NCBI RefSeq assembly: GCF_037265215.1
Contig: NZ_CP147737.1
Location: forward strand, 2,822,001-2,886,000
Source of the DNA: Xenorhabdus griffiniae
GTDB taxonomy: Bacteria; Pseudomonadota; Gammaproteobacteria; Enterobacterales; Enterobacteriaceae
Length of the DNA: 64,000 bases
Direction of reading: 5' to 3'
Both the position numbers and the translations under genes were made by a program. Each line of letters opens with the position of its first letter. Within the stretch, counting starts at the first letter, position 1. Below, piece by piece: positions 28,412 through 41,500 of the stretch. The notes below the pieces were generated by a model. It did not search any database. It was not told the origin of the DNA and saw only the letters and a list, made by a program, of their open reading frames with translations.

Positions 28412-30481
28412 ATGTCCCACGATCGTCTTTATAACGAGAAAGAACTCAGTTGGCTCTCTTTCAACGAACGTGTACTTCAGGAAGCGGCTGATAAAAGTAA
28501 CCCGCTGATTGAAAGAATGAGGTTTTTAGGGATCTACTCCAACAACTTAGATGAGTTTTATAAAGTGCGCTTTGCTGATGTAAAGCGGCGTATTCTTATC
28601 AGTGAAGAGCGAGGTTCAGCCACTGCTGCCCGCCAATTGTTGAAAAAGATCCAGACTAAGGTTGCCAAAATCGATCAAGAGTTCGATGCTCTCTATAACG
28701 ATTTGCTGCTGGAAATGGCACGTAACCAGATTTTCTTGATCAATGAACGCCAGATATCCCCGAATCAACAGATCTGGTTACGGCAATATTTTCGCCAACA
28801 TTTGCGGCCACACATCACGCCAATCGTCATCAATCCAGAAACTAATTTAGTTGAGTTTCTCAAAGATGATTACACCTATCTGGCTGTTGAAATTATCCAC
28901 GGGCAAGAAACACAATATGCTTTGTTGGAAATTCCATCAGACAAAGTTCCGCGTTTCGTCAACCTGCCTCCAGAGATGCCAAAAAAACGCAAGTCAATGA
29001 TATTACTTGATAATATTTTGCGTTACACACTGGATGAAATTTTCAAAGGGTTCTTCGATTACGATACCTTAAACGTCTATTCGATGAAAATGACCCGTGA
29101 TTCCGAATATGATCTGGCAACAGAGATGGAATCTAGCTTGCTGGAACTCATGTCTTCCACGCTGAAACAGCGACTGACGGCGGAACCTGTACGGTTTGTT
29201 TATCAGCGTGATATGCCTGATGAAATGGTGGAACTACTGCGGAGCAAGCTGGGATTATCCAATGATGACTCAGTGATTGCCGGTGGCCGTTATCATAACT
29301 TTAAAGATTTCATCAAATTTCCCAATGAAGGCAATCGGAATCTGCAAAATAAGCCTATGCCGCGGCTGCGCCATACCTGGTTCGACCATTTCCGCAACGG
29401 GTTCGACGCGATCCGTGAAAGAGATGTGCTGCTTTATTACCCTTATCACACATTCGAACATGTGCTGGAATTGCTACGTCAGGCTTCTTTCGATCCCAGT
29501 GTGCTTTCGATTAAGATTAATATCTACCGTGTCGCAAAAGACTCACGCATTATTGATGCCATGATCCACGCCGCCTACAACGGCAAGAAAGTCACTGTCG
29601 TAGTAGAATTACAGGCACGTTTTGACGAAGCAGCTAATATTCACTGGGCAAAACGTCTCACTGAAGCCGGTGTACACGTTATTTTCTCCGCACCTGGCCT
29701 GAAAATTCACGCAAAACTCTTCATCATTTCGCGTCTGGAAGGGGAAGAAATTATCCGTTATGCCCATATTGGTACGGGAAATTTCAACGAAAAAACAGCG
29801 CGGCTCTATACCGATTATTCTCTGCTGACCGCCAAACCTGAAGTCACCAATGAAGTTCGCCGCGTGTTTAACTTTATTGAAAACCCTTATCGCCCCGTCA
29901 CATTTGATAATTTAATGGTATCGCCCCAAAATTCGCGGGCGATGCTCAATCAATTGATTACCCAAGAAATCGAAAATGCACAGGCCGGTGAACTGGCAGG
30001 CATCACGCTGAAAATCAATAACCTGGTGGATAAGGAGTTAGTGAACCGTCTGTATGATGCCTCTGAAGCGGGCGTCAAGATCCGCATTCTGGTTCGAGGT
30101 ATGTGCTCTTTGGTTCCTAATCAACCTAGATTTAGTGAAAACATTCAAGTCACCAGCATTGTGGATCGTTTTCTGGAACATGATCGTGTTTATGTTTTCA
30201 CCAACAAAGGCAACGAAAAAATTTTCCTTTCTTCAGCCGATTGGATGACACGTAACATTGACTATCGCATTGAGGTGGCGGTTTGTCTGCTCGACCCCAG
30301 GCTAAAACAACAAGTTATGGATATCCTTGAACTGCAATTCAGTGATACCGTCAAAGCACGATATATTGATAAGGAATTGAGCAATCGCTATGTTCCGCGA
30401 GGAAATAAGCGTAAAATCCGCGCTCAGCTTGCTGTTTATGATTATTTGAAAAACCTTGAACAACCGGAACCAAGAGCCTGA
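28412..30481 (+). CDS. ppk: Polyphosphate kinase 1
   Basis: PPK1 polymerises the ATP gamma-phosphate into polyphosphate. The 689 residues (E. coli 688) show the start [19 protein letters not shown], a structural N-domain to about 310, and the two phospholipase D-like catalytic domains. The autophosphorylated His433 lies in [13 protein letters not shown], and [19 protein letters not shown] follows. An AAAGGAG ribosome site precedes the ATG. It forms an operon with ppx, which starts 4 nt after its last base. Confidence 0.98.
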   Translation: MSHDRLYNEKELSWLSFNERVLQEAADKSNPLIERMRFLGIYSNNLDEFYKVRFADVKRRILISEERGSATAARQLLKKIQTKVAKIDQEFDALYNDLLLEMARNQIFLINERQISPNQQIWLRQYFRQHLRPHITPIVINPETNLVEFLKDDYTYLAVEIIHGQETQYALLEIPSDKVPRFVNLPPEMPKKRKSMILLDNILRYTLDEIFKGFFDYDTLNVYSMKMTRDSEYDLATEMESSLLELMSSTLKQRLTAEPVRFVYQRDMPDEMVELLRSKLGLSNDDSVIAGGRYHNFKDFIKFPNEGNRNLQNKPMPRLRHTWFDHFRNGFDAIRERDVLLYYPYHTFEHVLELLRQASFDPSVLSIKINIYRVAKDSRIIDAMIHAAYNGKKVTVVVELQARFDEAANIHWAKRLTEAGVHVIFSAPGLKIHAKLFIISRLEGEEIIRYAHIGTGNFNEKTARLYTDYSLLTAKPEVTNEVRRVFNFIENPYRPVTFDNLMVSPQNSRAMLNQLITQEIENAQAGELAGITLKINNLVDKELVNRLYDASEAGVKIRILVRGMCSLVPNQPRFSENIQVTSIVDRFLEHDRVYVFTNKGNEKIFLSSADWMTRNIDYRIEVAVCLLDPRLKQQVMDILELQFSDTVKARYIDKELSNRYVPRGNKRKIRAQLAVYDYLKNLEQPEPRA

Positions 30482-30484
30482 TCT

Positions 30485-32017
30485 ATGCCATTGAAACACG
30501 ATACCCCAATGCCCAAACCGCAAGAAATTGCCACGATTGATTTGGGTTCCAATAGCTTTCACATGGTCATCGCCCGTATTGTAAACGGTGCATTGCAGGT
30601 TATCGGGCGTTTAAAGAAACGGGTTTATCTTGCCGATGGTTTAAACAGTAAAAATGAGTTAAGCGAAGAAGCCATCAACCGTGGCCTGAAATGTCTGGCT
30701 CTGTTTGCTGAACGGTTGCAAGGTTTTTCCGCAGGTAATGTCTGTTTGGTGGGAACACATAGTTTACGTGAAGCAACCAACGTACAAGAATTTCTGCAAC
30801 AAGCAAAAGAAGTGATCCCCTATCCCATTGAAATTATTTCTGGTCACGAAGAAGCTCGCCTGATTTTCATGGGAGTTGAGCATACACAGCCGGAAAAAGG
30901 TCGGAAACTGGTGATTGATATTGGTGGCGGCTCGACGGAATTGGTCATTGGTGAAGATTTTGAACCCCTGTTGATTGAAAGTCGCCGTATGGGGTGTGTC
31001 AGTTTTTCCCGCCAGTTCTTTCCCAACGGTATCATTAATGAGCATAATTTTCGCAAAGCACGACTCCAGGCAGCGCAAAAATTGGAAAACCTCGTCTGGC
31101 AATTTCGGACAACAGGCTGGGATTTTGCTTTAGGTGCGTCAGGGACGATCAAGGCAATACATGAACTGTTGGTTGAACTGGGTGAGAAAGATGGCCTGAT
31201 TACCCCAGAGCGCCTAAACATGCTGGTGAAACGTGTCCTGAAATACAAAAATTTCAATGCGCTGGAATTGCCGGGATTATCCAATGACCGTAAACAAACG
31301 TTTGTGCCTGGGTTGTCAATCTTGTGCGGTATTTTTGATGCTTTGCATATTCAGGAATTACGCTTGTCTCATGGCGCATTGCGGGAAGGTGTACTGTATG
31401 AAATGGAAGATCGTTTCCGCCATCAAGATATTCGCCAACGCACAGCCAAAAGCCTTGCCGAACACTATAATATCGATCGAGAACAAGCAACCCGCGTTTG
31501 GAGCACCGCCAAAAATCTTTATGACCAATGGTCAGAACAAAATCCCAAACGCGTCCATCCTCAACTGGAATCTATTCTACTGTGGGCAGCCATGCTGCAT
31601 GAAGTCGGTTTAAGCATCAATCTGAGTGGATTGCAACGGCATTCAGCTTATATTCTGCAAAATACCGATCTACCCGGATTTACTCAAGAGCAGCAATTGT
31701 TGCTGGCAACACTGGTACGCTACCACCGTAAAGCGGTTAAAATACATGAACACCCTCGCTTCTATCTGTTTAAGAAAAAACAGTATCTTCCTATGCTTAA
31801 GATATTGCGCTTGGCAACCTTGTTGAATAACCAACGCCAGGCTACCACGACACCGGAGACACTTAGGCTGAAAACGGATCATAGCCATTGGATGCTCTAC
31901 TTACCCAAAAACTATCTAAAACAAAATGCGCTTGTGTTGCTCGATTTGGAGCAAGAGCAAAGTTACTGGAATGACGTAGCTGGCTGGCACTTACACATTG
32001 AAGAGGAATCGACTTAA
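30485..32017 (+). CDS. ppx: Exopolyphosphatase
   Basis: Ppx removes phosphate from polyphosphate ends and may also hydrolyse pppGpp. The 510-residue protein has the actin-fold PPX/GppA domain: phosphate-1 motif [18 protein letters not shown], catalytic Glu region [13 protein letters not shown], and the phosphate-2 motif [19 protein letters not shown]-terminal HD-like helical domain follows from about 320 ([29 protein letters not shown]). Making and degrading polyphosphate are thus encoded by one transcript (ppk-ppx). Confidence 0.97.
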   Translation: MPLKHDTPMPKPQEIATIDLGSNSFHMVIARIVNGALQVIGRLKKRVYLADGLNSKNELSEEAINRGLKCLALFAERLQGFSAGNVCLVGTHSLREATNVQEFLQQAKEVIPYPIEIISGHEEARLIFMGVEHTQPEKGRKLVIDIGGGSTELVIGEDFEPLLIESRRMGCVSFSRQFFPNGIINEHNFRKARLQAAQKLENLVWQFRTTGWDFALGASGTIKAIHELLVELGEKDGLITPERLNMLVKRVLKYKNFNALELPGLSNDRKQTFVPGLSILCGIFDALHIQELRLSHGALREGVLYEMEDRFRHQDIRQRTAKSLAEHYNIDREQATRVWSTAKNLYDQWSEQNPKRVHPQLESILLWAAMLHEVGLSINLSGLQRHSAYILQNTDLPGFTQEQQLLLATLVRYHRKAVKIHEHPRFYLFKKKQYLPMLKILRLATLLNNQRQATTTPETLRLKTDHSHWMLYLPKNYLKQNALVLLDLEQEQSYWNDVAGWHLHIEEEST

Positions 32018-32029
32018 CGATATCGCGTT

Positions 32030-32206
32030 ATGAAAAAGAAAAAGAAAACTGTTCAAATTATAAAATTGGTACTGTTTATCAGCTTCTTTATTTTCTTTGG
32101 ACGCTTTATCTATTCATTTATGGCAGCATTGGCGCATCATCAGCAAACCCAGCAGCAATTGGTGACGCCCCTACATGGTTCGAAAACAGAATATAATAAC
32201 CAATAG
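32030..32206 (+). CDS. yfgG: Small membrane protein YfgG (DUF2633)
   Basis: A 58-codon frame, starting MKKKKKTVQIIKLVLFISF. A basic N-terminus leads into one membrane segment (about residues 10-30) with the FFGRFIYS motif, then HHQQTQQQ. The pattern (basic start, FIFFGRFIYS, HHQ) fits E. coli YfgG, which also follows ppx. E. coli YfgG is linked to nickel/cobalt stress, but its role is poorly known. It starts 13 nt after ppx and may be cotranscribed. Confidence 0.8.
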   Translation: MKKKKKTVQIIKLVLFISFFIFFGRFIYSFMAALAHHQQTQQQLVTPLHGSKTEYNNQ

Positions 32207-32276
32207 CTGTCAAATTTATGGCGATATTATTGCAATCGCCGATTGTTAGCCCTATTTTCTGCCTTAAAGGTTTACT

Positions 32277-33740
32277 ATGTCACAACCGACCTTTACACCT
32301 GATAATTCAACTATTGCCAGCCAGTATTCCCAAAAACTGGCACATATTCGTCAACGCCTGCTTTCTCTGTTTAACCACGATAAGCTATTTGTTGATACAT
32401 TATTAGATCAGGCTGATGAACATTCAGCAATCAGTGACGAACAATTATTGGAGAAAATAGAGGAAGTCAGTGCGCTGCTGACCAGACTGCATACCGCTGA
32501 TATTGCCGACATTCTGGAAGCTTTACCTTATGATGAACGTCTCGCGTTATGGCGCTTGATCGACAATAGCCAGCGCGGTGAGGTTTTGGTAGAAGCCTCT
32601 ATTCCTGTTTGGGATAACCTGATCAAGGATATGACCGACGTTGAGCTGTTACGTGCTATCGGTAAACTGCACGTAGATGAACAAGCCTATATCGCAGAAC
32701 ATCTTCCCCGTGATACCACTCGACGTTTATTGACCTATTTAGAGCCGGGCCAACGCAATCGTATCCGAGAAGTATTGCAGTATCACAAAGACAGCATCGG
32801 CCAGATGATGGATTTCGAGTTCGTGACAGTGCGAAGCAACGTTACACTTGGCACCGTTCAGCGCTTTTTACGTTCCCGAGACACCATTCCTGAAACAACA
32901 GATAAGATCTTTGTTATTGACCGCAAAAATCGCCTACAGGGAGAGTTGCCTCTCACCACTTTGCTGACCAACGTACCGGATAAATTAGTTTCAGAAGTTA
33001 TGAATACAGATACCGTGACTTTCTCACCGGAGCAAAAAGGTGAAGATGCCGCCAGTGCATTTGAACGTTATGACCTGATTTCTGCCGCTGTAGTCGACAA
33101 TAACGGACGTTTAATGGGACGTCTGACTGTTGAAGATATTGTTGATACCTTGAGTGAAGAAACGGATACCAATATTCGCCGCATGGGGGGCTTAAGCCGC
33201 GAAGAAGATGTTTTTGCGCCGGTTGGTCAGGCCGTCAAAACCCGCTGGACATGGCTTGCCATCAATTTGTGCACCGCATTTGTGGCATCACGCGTTATTG
33301 GGCTCTTTGAGCATACTATTTCTCAGCTTGTTGCTCTTGCAACCTTAATGCCTATCGTCGCAGGCATTGGCGGCAATACCGGTAACCAGACCATCACCAT
33401 GATCGTCCGTGCACTCGCGCTGCATCAAATCCAGACGGGGAGTTTTTCTTATCTGCTATTAAGGGAACTTGGTGTTGCCTTTATAAACGGCATTATCTGG
33501 GGAGGGATCATGGGCGTCATCACTTATCTGCTCTATGGTGACCTTGCTATGGGGGGGGTCATGACAATGGCGATGATATTGAATCTACTGATGGCCGCAC
33601 TGATGGGCGTCTTGATTCCGTTTATTATGATGAAATTGGGAAGAGATCCCGCCATCGGCTCCAGTGTCATGATCACTGCCATTACTGATACAGGCGGTTT
33701 CTTTATCTTTTTGGGACTGGCAACGCTATTTTTGGTTTAA
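32277..33740 (+). CDS. mgtE: Magnesium transporter MgtE
   Basis: A Mg2+ channel of the MgtE/SLC41 family. The 487 residues contain an N-terminal helical domain (about 40-165, DIADILEALPYDERLALWRL), two CBS domains (about 170-300, VMNTDTVTFSPEQ, VVDNNGRLMGRLTVEDIVD), and five membrane segments (about 320-487) with the pore signature PIVAGIGGNTGNQ. AAAGG lies 6 nt before the ATG. It is not at this site in E. coli, where yfgF neighbours yfgG. A strong terminator follows. Confidence 0.94.
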   Translation: MSQPTFTPDNSTIASQYSQKLAHIRQRLLSLFNHDKLFVDTLLDQADEHSAISDEQLLEKIEEVSALLTRLHTADIADILEALPYDERLALWRLIDNSQRGEVLVEASIPVWDNLIKDMTDVELLRAIGKLHVDEQAYIAEHLPRDTTRRLLTYLEPGQRNRIREVLQYHKDSIGQMMDFEFVTVRSNVTLGTVQRFLRSRDTIPETTDKIFVIDRKNRLQGELPLTTLLTNVPDKLVSEVMNTDTVTFSPEQKGEDAASAFERYDLISAAVVDNNGRLMGRLTVEDIVDTLSEETDTNIRRMGGLSREEDVFAPVGQAVKTRWTWLAINLCTAFVASRVIGLFEHTISQLVALATLMPIVAGIGGNTGNQTITMIVRALALHQIQTGSFSYLLLRELGVAFINGIIWGGIMGVITYLLYGDLAMGGVMTMAMILNLLMAALMGVLIPFIMMKLGRDPAIGSSVMITAITDTGGFFIFLGLATLFLV

Positions 33741-33753
33741 TTAAGTTTACATA

Positions 33754-33782
33754 AACGCCGATCATTGCATCGGCGTTTTTTT
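33754..33782 (+). terminator. Rho-independent terminator of mgtE
   Basis: Arms AACGCCGAT and ATCGGCGTT with a 6-nt loop are followed by TTTTT, 13 nt after the stop codon. Confidence 0.88.
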
Positions 33783-33997
33783 AATTATTAATACATCCTG
33801 TCGTCCCAAACACTATATACCAATCTTGCATTCAGATAATAAATGCGACATCACCCAATAGGCAGGGAGGGCGCTACTCTGTCAATGTTCAACCCACTGT
33901 TAGGATATTTTTCTTCCCTGTACTTTATTGGACACCCCATCACAAATACCATGAAAAATCACTACCAGAAACATTATCTTTTTGACATAACCTCCAC

Positions 33998-34015
33998 ATT
34001 TTCTTCATTATTGAC
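33998..34015 (+). promoter_or_regulatory. BaeR-box-like site upstream of mdtA
   Basis: ATTTTCTTCATTATTGAC matches the published BaeR consensus as I recall it (TTTTTCTCCATDATTGGC) at 15 of 18 positions. It lies 101 bp before mdtA, whose operon ends in baeSR, so positive autoregulation by BaeR is expected. Confidence 0.6.
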
Positions 34016-34116
34016 GAATTCCGGTTGGTTACACTAATAATATACTCTTGCATCTAACTTCGCATAAGATGTTGCATGATTGGTTATCGCCATAACACTA
34101 AGAGAATGTCGAGCAA

Positions 34117-35346
34117 ATGAATAATAAAAGCCGTTCCTACTTTTTCCGACTCGCTGCGGTACTCGCCGTGATCATCGGGGCCGTTTTCTTTGCGTGGAAA
34201 TACTTCAACGTATCTTCATCAACAAGTGATTCTCAGAATGCAGAATCAAAACCTAATCCCTTTCAACCACCAGTACAAGTAGCGACGGCCGAAATCAAAT
34301 CGATACCTCATTACCTAGGAGGATTAGGAACGGTCCTGGCGGCCAATACCGTTACTGTCACCAGCCAGGTAGAAGGTCAGTTAATCGCCCTGCATTTTAA
34401 TGAAGGTCAATACGTCAAAAAAGGGGATTTGCTGGCAGAAATCGATCCTCGCACCTTCCAAGTCAAACTGGCAAGAGCGCAGGGGCAATATGCCAAAGAT
34501 CAAGCAACATTAGCTAACACTAAACAAGATTTGCTCCGTTTTCAGCAATTGGCGAAAAGTAAACTGATCTCTCAGCAAGAGCTGGATAAACAAATCTCTT
34601 TGGTTCGTCAGAGTGAAGCCAGCTTACAGGCCGACCAAGCAGATATCGACGAAGCCAAACTGCAATTGGCATATAGCCGTATTACCGCCCCGATTTCCGG
34701 TCGCGTCGGATTAAAACGCATTGATATCGGCAATCACGTATCTGGTGGAGGAGCAACGCCAATCGTCGTTATTACGCAAGTCGATCCTATTGATGTCGTG
34801 TTTTCCCTGCCTGAAAACGATATTGGTGCTGTGTTAAAGGCGCAAAAAAATCACAAAAATGTGGTTGTCATTGCATGGGATCGCAATAATCAGCAGCAAT
34901 TGGCACAAGGAAAACTTATCAGTATCGATAATCAAATTGATGTTACGACTGGCACGATCAAGATGAAGGCCCAATTCAATAATCAAGATAATGTGTTGTT
35001 TCCTAATCAATTCGTCAATATTCAGATGAAAGTCAATACCCTGGACGATGTCGTTGTGATCCCTACGGCTGGTTTACAGATGGGAAATAGCGGTAATTTC
35101 GTCTGGAAAGTGGATAAAGAGAACAAAGTCAGTAAGCATAAAGTCATTGCTGGCCTGCAAGATAATCAATTGGTGGTCATCAACAGTGGGCTGTCAGCAG
35201 GTGAGCGTGTCGTCACTGATGGTATTGATAACTTGACCGAAGGCGCCAAAGTTGAAATTGTCAAACCTTTGACAATCGAAGCCCTTAATGCGGATCAAAA
35301 TAAGAAAAAATCAGAGCAATCAAACGGTAAGATGGAGAATTCCTAA
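34117..35346 (+). CDS. mdtA: RND efflux membrane-fusion protein MdtA
   Basis: The periplasmic adaptor of the MdtABC-TolC multidrug pump. The 409 residues start with a membrane anchor or uncleaved signal (about 9-28), then show the lipoyl/barrel-sandwich hybrid ([20 protein letters not shown]), a coiled hairpin rich in Gln and Ala (about 115-175), the beta-barrel ([20 protein letters not shown]) and a Lys/Glu-rich tail. It overlaps mdtB by 1 nt, so the operon is translationally coupled. It is the first gene of mdtABC-baeSR. Confidence 0.95.
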   Translation: MNNKSRSYFFRLAAVLAVIIGAVFFAWKYFNVSSSTSDSQNAESKPNPFQPPVQVATAEIKSIPHYLGGLGTVLAANTVTVTSQVEGQLIALHFNEGQYVKKGDLLAEIDPRTFQVKLARAQGQYAKDQATLANTKQDLLRFQQLAKSKLISQQELDKQISLVRQSEASLQADQADIDEAKLQLAYSRITAPISGRVGLKRIDIGNHVSGGGATPIVVITQVDPIDVVFSLPENDIGAVLKAQKNHKNVVVIAWDRNNQQQLAQGKLISIDNQIDVTTGTIKMKAQFNNQDNVLFPNQFVNIQMKVNTLDDVVVIPTAGLQMGNSGNFVWKVDKENKVSKHKVIAGLQDNQLVVINSGLSAGERVVTDGIDNLTEGAKVEIVKPLTIEALNADQNKKKSEQSNGKMENS

Positions 35347-38300
35347 TGCAATCTGATTCTCCAATGACCGGCGGAGGGCCATCCCGCCTGTTTATCCTGC
35401 GCCCTGTTGCCACAACACTGTTTATGATTGCTATCTTGCTGACCGGGATAATGGGTTACCGGATGCTACCAGTCTCTGCATTGCCACAAGTGGATTATCC
35501 CACTATTCAGGTGGTAACACTGTATCCTGGTGCCAATCCAGATGTGATGACATCCGCTGTCACTGCACCACTGGAACGCCAGTTTGGTCAAATGTCCGGC
35601 TTAAAACAAATGTCATCCAGAAGTTCCGGCGGAGCTTCTGTTATCACGTTGGTATTTCAGCTCTCACTACCCTTAGACGTGGCAGAGCAAGATGTACAGG
35701 CGGCGATCAATTCAGCCAGTAATCTATTGCCCGATGATCTGCCCTATCCCCCCATTTACAGCAAAGTCAATCCGGCTGATCCGCCTATATTGACGCTGGC
35801 CGTAACCTCTGATGCCCTGCCGATGAGTCAGGTACAAGATATGGTGGAAACGCGCATATCCCAGCGTATTTCTCAGGTCAGTGGTGTCGGTTTGGTGACG
35901 TTGGCGGGCGGGCAACGCCCCGCTGTGCGCGTGAAATTGAACGCACAAGCTTTGGCGGCACAAGGATTAGACAGCGATGTTATCCGTTCTGCTATCATGA
36001 AAGCCAATGTGAATTCGGCAAAAGGCAGTTTTGACGGCCCCACTCGCTCTATTACCATATCCTCCAATGACCAGATGAAATCTATCGATGATTATCGCAA
36101 TTTAATCGTGGCCTATAAAAATGATGCGCCGATCCGCTTGCGTGATGTCGCCACCATTGAACAGGGCGTGGAAAATAGCAAATTGGGCGCATGGGCGAAT
36201 GAAAAACCCGCCATCGTCATCAATGTCCAGCGCCAGCCTGGGGCTAATGTTATTGAAACTACGGATAATATCCGCATCATGTTGCCAGAATTGATCAACA
36301 GCCTGCCCAAATCTGTCAATGTGGAAATGCTGACAGATCGTACGGTTTCGATCCGTCATTCCGTCAAAGATGTGCAATTTGAATTGTTGCTGGCTATTGC
36401 GCTGGTCGTCATGGTGATCTACCTGTTTTTGCGCAATGTAACGGCAACCTTGATCCCAAGTATTGCCGTACCGCTTTCGCTGGTGGGTACATTTGCTGTG
36501 ATGTATTTTTGCGGCTTTTCCGTCAATAACCTCACCTTAATGGCATTAACTATCGCAACCGGCTTTGTGGTGGATGATGCTATTGTGGTGATAGAAAATA
36601 TTTCCCGTTACATTGAACGGGGAGAAAAACCGCTGGCGGCAGCGCTAAAAGGCGCGGGTGAAATTGGTTTTACGATTATTTCCCTGACTTTCTCATTAAT
36701 CGCCGTTTTGATCCCTCTGCTATTTATGGGGGATATCGTCGGTCGGCTATTCAGGGAATTCGCCATTACCCTCGCCGTCGCGATTTTAATTTCTGCCGTT
36801 GTCTCACTGACGCTAACGCCGATGATGTGTGCAAGGATGCTGAAACCCGAAGCTGATATTAAACACAATCGCTTCGAGCAAGCGTGCGAACGCTTCTTTG
36901 AACGCATAATTGCCGTGTATGCTGTCCTCCTGAAACGGGTGTTGAATCATCCCTGGATAACACTTGGTGTTGCATTCGGTACGTTAGCCCTGACTGCCCT
37001 ACTTTATATCATGATCCCTAAAGGGTTCTTTCCCTTGCAAGACAATGGCCTGATCCAAGGCACACTGGAAGCACCACAATCCATTTCGTTCAATGCAATG
37101 GCAGATAAACAGCGGCAAGTTACGGCTCTGCTATTAAAAGATCCTGCTGTAGACAATGTCACCACCTTTATTGGTATCGATGGTAGCAATCCAACATTGA
37201 ATAATGCACGTCTTCAAATCACGTTGAAACCACTCAAGGAGCGTGACGACCGGATTGACGAGGTGATCCCACGCCTGCAAGCGCGAATTGCTAAAGTTCC
37301 CGACGTCAAGTTATACCTGCAACCCACTCAGGATTTGACCATTGATACCCAGCTATCGCGCACGCAATACCAATTTACGTTGCAAGCCACTTCGCTTGAT
37401 GAACTCGCAGTCTGGGTTCCAAAATTGCAACATGCCCTAAAACAACGTTCAGAATTGGTGGATATCGGTAACAATTGGCAAAATCAGGGGTTAGTAGCCT
37501 ACCTCAATGTGAATAGGGATATGGCCAGCCGTTTTGGGATCTCTATGGCCGCCGTCGACAATGCTTTGTATAACGCTTTTGGCCAACGCCTGATTTCAAC
37601 TATTTACACTCAGTCAAATCAATATCGCGTTATCCTTGAGCAAGATACGAAGAATTCATCGGGGCTGGAAGCAATAAACAATCTTTATCTGACCGGTAAT
37701 GATGGCAAAATGGTACCTCTCAATACCATTGCCACAGTTGAACAACGGTTAGGGAATTTGTCTATTGACCATCTGCAACAATTTCCTGCGGCCACTTTTT
37801 CATTCAACGTAGCGAAAGATTCATCCCTTGAACAAGCGGTCAATGCCGTCAAAGAGGCAGAACAAGCAATCCAAATGCCAAAAGATATCATTACGCAATT
37901 TCAGGGAGCGACACTGGCGTTCCAGGATGCACTCAGTAATACCCTTTGGCTGATTTTAGCGGCTGTCGTCGCCATGTATATCGTGCTCGGTATTTTGTAC
38001 GAAAGCTTTATTCACCCTGTCACTATCTTGTCAACCTTACCTACTGCGGGGGTTGGCGCATTGTTAGCTTTAATGGCTGGCGGGTACGAACTGGATATTA
38101 TTGCCATCATTGGCATCATTCTCTTAATTGGCATTGTGAAGAAAAACGCCATCATGATGATCGATTTTGCTCTGGCCGCAGAGCGGGAGAAAGGGATGAC
38201 TCCTTATGAAGCTATTTATCAGGCCTGTCTGTTACGTTTCAGGCCAATTTTGATGACAACAATGGCAGCACTGCTGGGCGCATTGCCATTGATGTTGAGC

Positions 38301-38507
38301 ACCGGTATTGGTGCAGAGCTGCGCCGTCCGTTAGGCGTCAGTATGGTGGGAGGTCTGATTATGAGCCAAATCCTAACCTTATTCACAACGCCTGTTATTT
38401 ATCTGTTGTTTGATCAGTTAGCACACTACCGTCGCAATAAAAACAATAAGAAAGATAAACAAATAAGGCTAGATAAATCCTCAGTTAATCATCAGGAGCC
38501 GCTGTGA
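35346..38507 (+). CDS. mdtB: RND multidrug efflux pump subunit MdtB
   Basis: An inner-membrane RND transporter of 1053 residues, which together with MdtC forms a heterotrimer known to export bile salts and novobiocin in E. coli. It has 12 expected membrane segments, large periplasmic loops (about 40-340 and 560-870) and the proton-relay segment [20 protein letters not shown] with paired Asp in TM4. The N-terminal [19 protein letters not shown] and late [16 protein letters not shown] are RND signatures. Its stop overlaps the mdtC start. Confidence 0.95.
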   Translation: MQSDSPMTGGGPSRLFILRPVATTLFMIAILLTGIMGYRMLPVSALPQVDYPTIQVVTLYPGANPDVMTSAVTAPLERQFGQMSGLKQMSSRSSGGASVITLVFQLSLPLDVAEQDVQAAINSASNLLPDDLPYPPIYSKVNPADPPILTLAVTSDALPMSQVQDMVETRISQRISQVSGVGLVTLAGGQRPAVRVKLNAQALAAQGLDSDVIRSAIMKANVNSAKGSFDGPTRSITISSNDQMKSIDDYRNLIVAYKNDAPIRLRDVATIEQGVENSKLGAWANEKPAIVINVQRQPGANVIETTDNIRIMLPELINSLPKSVNVEMLTDRTVSIRHSVKDVQFELLLAIALVVMVIYLFLRNVTATLIPSIAVPLSLVGTFAVMYFCGFSVNNLTLMALTIATGFVVDDAIVVIENISRYIERGEKPLAAALKGAGEIGFTIISLTFSLIAVLIPLLFMGDIVGRLFREFAITLAVAILISAVVSLTLTPMMCARMLKPEADIKHNRFEQACERFFERIIAVYAVLLKRVLNHPWITLGVAFGTLALTALLYIMIPKGFFPLQDNGLIQGTLEAPQSISFNAMADKQRQVTALLLKDPAVDNVTTFIGIDGSNPTLNNARLQITLKPLKERDDRIDEVIPRLQARIAKVPDVKLYLQPTQDLTIDTQLSRTQYQFTLQATSLDELAVWVPKLQHALKQRSELVDIGNNWQNQGLVAYLNVNRDMASRFGISMAAVDNALYNAFGQRLISTIYTQSNQYRVILEQDTKNSSGLEAINNLYLTGNDGKMVPLNTIATVEQRLGNLSIDHLQQFPAATFSFNVAKDSSLEQAVNAVKEAEQAIQMPKDIITQFQGATLAFQDALSNTLWLILAAVVAMYIVLGILYESFIHPVTILSTLPTAGVGALLALMAGGYELDIIAIIGIILLIGIVKKNAIMMIDFALAAEREKGMTPYEAIYQACLLRFRPILMTTMAALLGALPLMLSTGIGAELRRPLGVSMVGGLIMSQILTLFTTPVIYLLFDQLAHYRRNKNNKKDKQIRLDKSSVNHQEPL

Positions 38508-41500
38508 AATTCTTCGCCCTATTTATCCAGCGACCAGTTGCCACCACATTACTGAGTTTAGCCATCACTCTATGTGGGGCACTCAGTTTTATCCTGCTGC
38601 CTATATCGCCGTTGCCACAAGTTGATTTTCCCGTGATAACAGTTCAGGCTTTCATGCCCGGCGCGTCACCAGAAACGATGGCGTCCTCCGTAACGACGCC
38701 TCTGGAAGGCGCATTAGGCCGGATAGCGGGGGTAAAAGAGATGTCTTCTGCCAGCTCGTTGGGAAGTTCTTCTATTTACCTGGAATTTGATCTCAATCGG
38801 GATATCAATGGCGCAGCACGGGATGTCCAGGCCGCGATCAATGCCGCTCAAAGCTTGTTACCTTCCGGTATGCCAGACAAGCCAAGGTATCATAAAGCTA
38901 ATCTATCAGACGCCCCAATCATGATCTTAACTCTCACCTCAGATAATTATAGTGAGGGGCAACTGTATGATCTTGCGTCTACCCGATTGGCGCAAAAGCT
39001 TTCTCAAATAGAAGGTGTCAGCAAAGTCAGTGTCGGTGGTAGTTCATTACCGGCTATACGTGTTGAGCTAAACCCTAATGCGCTCTTCAACCAAGGTATT
39101 TCTCTCAACGATGTCAGTAATGCCATCAATAATGCTAATGTTCGGCTGCCGACAGGCCATGTTGATACCAATAACCAGATCTGGCAGCTACGCACCAATG
39201 ATGAATTGAAAACACCTGACAGTTACCGTTCGATTATTGTCCATTATAATAATGGAGCACCTGTCAGGTTGCAGGATGTTGCAAATGTTAAGCGCTCTGT
39301 CGAGGATATCCGCGCCGCAGGCATGTCTGGGAATAAGTCTGCAATTGTGCTTATTATCCGCCGCGAAGCGAGTGCAAATATCATCTCAACCGTGCAACGC
39401 ATTCGTGATCAGCTCCCTGCCCTGCAAGCCTCCTTGCCTGCTAATATTCAGCTCAACGTTGCTCAGGATCGTTCACCAACTATTCAGGCTTCCCTGCACG
39501 AAGTAAAACGCGCATTAGCCATTGCCGTCGCTTTAGTGATTCTGGTCGTATTCCTGTTTTTACGTTCCGGCCGAGCTACGCTGATCCCGGCAATTGCCGT
39601 TCCGGTATCGCTCATTGGTACTTTTACCGCCATGTATTTATGTGGTTTCAGCCTCAACAATCTTTCGTTGATGGCATTAACTATTGCCACCGGATTTGTT
39701 GTCGATGATGCCATTGTGGTATTGGAGAATATTTCCCGTCATTTAAATGCGGGCTTAACCCCCATGCAGGCGGCTCTCAAGGGAAGCAGAGAAGTTGGGT
39801 TTACTGTGCTGGCTATGAGCCTGTCACTGATTGCGGTATTTATTCCCCTTGTATTGATCGATGAATTACTTGGCAGGCTATTCCGGGATTTTGCTGTTAC
39901 CCTGGCAACTGCCATTGGGATTTCTTTGTTCGTTTCACTGACCTTAACCCCGATGATGTGTGCCCATCTGCTCAAATCCACACCTAAAAATGCTCAGAAG
40001 CAAACACGGGGATTCGGTAAGGTTTTGTTGAGCATTCAACAAGGCTATGCCCGCTCATTAAAATGGATACTCAACCATACTCGCTGGGTATTGTTGACAT
40101 TGGTTGGCATTATCGCGCTGAATATCTGGCTCTATATCAGTATTCCGAAAACGTTTTTCCCGCAACAAGATACCGGAAAAATGTTGGGGTTTGTGGTTGC
40201 TGACCAAAGCATTTCATTTCAGGCCATGCGGGAAAAAATGAAACGCTTTATGCAAGTTGTCGATGATGATCCAACCGTGGATAATGTCGTAGGTTTTACC
40301 GGTGGTGACAGCATCAATATGGGCTTTATGTTTGTTTCACTGAAGCCATTGAAAGAGCGTAGTGAAAGCATCCAACAAGTTATTACCCGCTTAAGAAGTA
40401 AACTGACCAATGAAGCGGGAGCACGTCTCTATTTAGTTCCTGTTCAGGACCTGAGAAGCGGAGGACGAGGCGGTAAATCGACTTACCAGTTTAATTTACT
40501 GTCAGATGATTTTGACGCATTGCGCAAATGGAGTCCTATCGTCAAGAAAGCATTGGAAAAATTGCCTCAATTGGTGGATGTCAACGGCGATGAAGACGAA
40601 GAAGCTAAAGGCGCTGAAATAGCGATTACTTATGATCGTGATGTGATGGCTCGTTTAGGCATCAATGTTGCTGAGGCAAATAATTTACTCAACAATGCTT
40701 TTGGTCAGAGACAGGTTTCCACGATTTACGCCCCTTTGAATCAATATAAAGTGGTCATGGAAGTGGCACCGCAATATAACCAAGATCCCAGTGCATTGGA
40801 GAAGATGTTTGTCATTAATAGCAAAGGAGAACGCATTCCCCTTTCCTACTTTGCTCAATGGCGCCCTGCCAATGCACCATTGGATGTTTATCACCAGGAA
40901 CTTTCGGCTTCTTCTACCATTGCCTTTGATGTAGCGCCAGGCTATACGCTGTCTGATGCAATCAGTGCAATAGAAAAAACAATAACAGAACTGGGTGTTC
41001 CTTCAGCAGTACGTAGCTCTTTTGCCGGCACAGCACAGGATTTTCAAGAGAGTGAACGTTCGCAATTATTGGTGATCCTGGCGGCTATAGTCGCTGTTTA
41101 TCTGGTGCTTGGTGTACTCTATGAGAATTATATTCATCCTCTGACAATCCTTTCTACCCTGCCTTCTGCGGGTATAGGTGCTTTGCTGGCTCTGGAACTG
41201 TTCAATACCCCCTTTAGCCTAATCGCCATGATTGGGATTATGCTGTTGGTGGGTATTGTTAAGAAAAATGCCATTATCATGGTGGATTTTGCCCTTGAAG
41301 CTCAACGAAACAGCAAGCTCAGTGCTCAGGAAGCGATTTTTCAGGCCAGTTTATTGCGATTCCGTCCGATTATGATGACGACGCTTTCTGCCCTGTTTGG
41401 TGCTTTACCTTTGGTATTGAGCAATGGGGATGGTGCAGAATTACGTTTCCCACTGGGGATCACGATTGTAGGTGGTCTGGTGGTAAGCCAGCTTCTCACG

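Larger units (their letters stand above)
33741..34116. other. Gap between mgtE and mdtA
   Basis: It holds the mgtE terminator (33754-33782), a half-copy of the palindromic repeat beginning TATACCAATCTTGCATTCA at 33816, a BaeR-box-like site (33998-34015), and the mdtA promoter region. A 64-codon frame here has no ribosome site or recognisable product. Confidence 0.55.

Noticed and set aside
33843..34037. 64-codon frame between mgtE and mdtA
   Set aside because: No ribosome site and no family; the region is better explained as promoter DNA with a repeat fragment and BaeR-like box.
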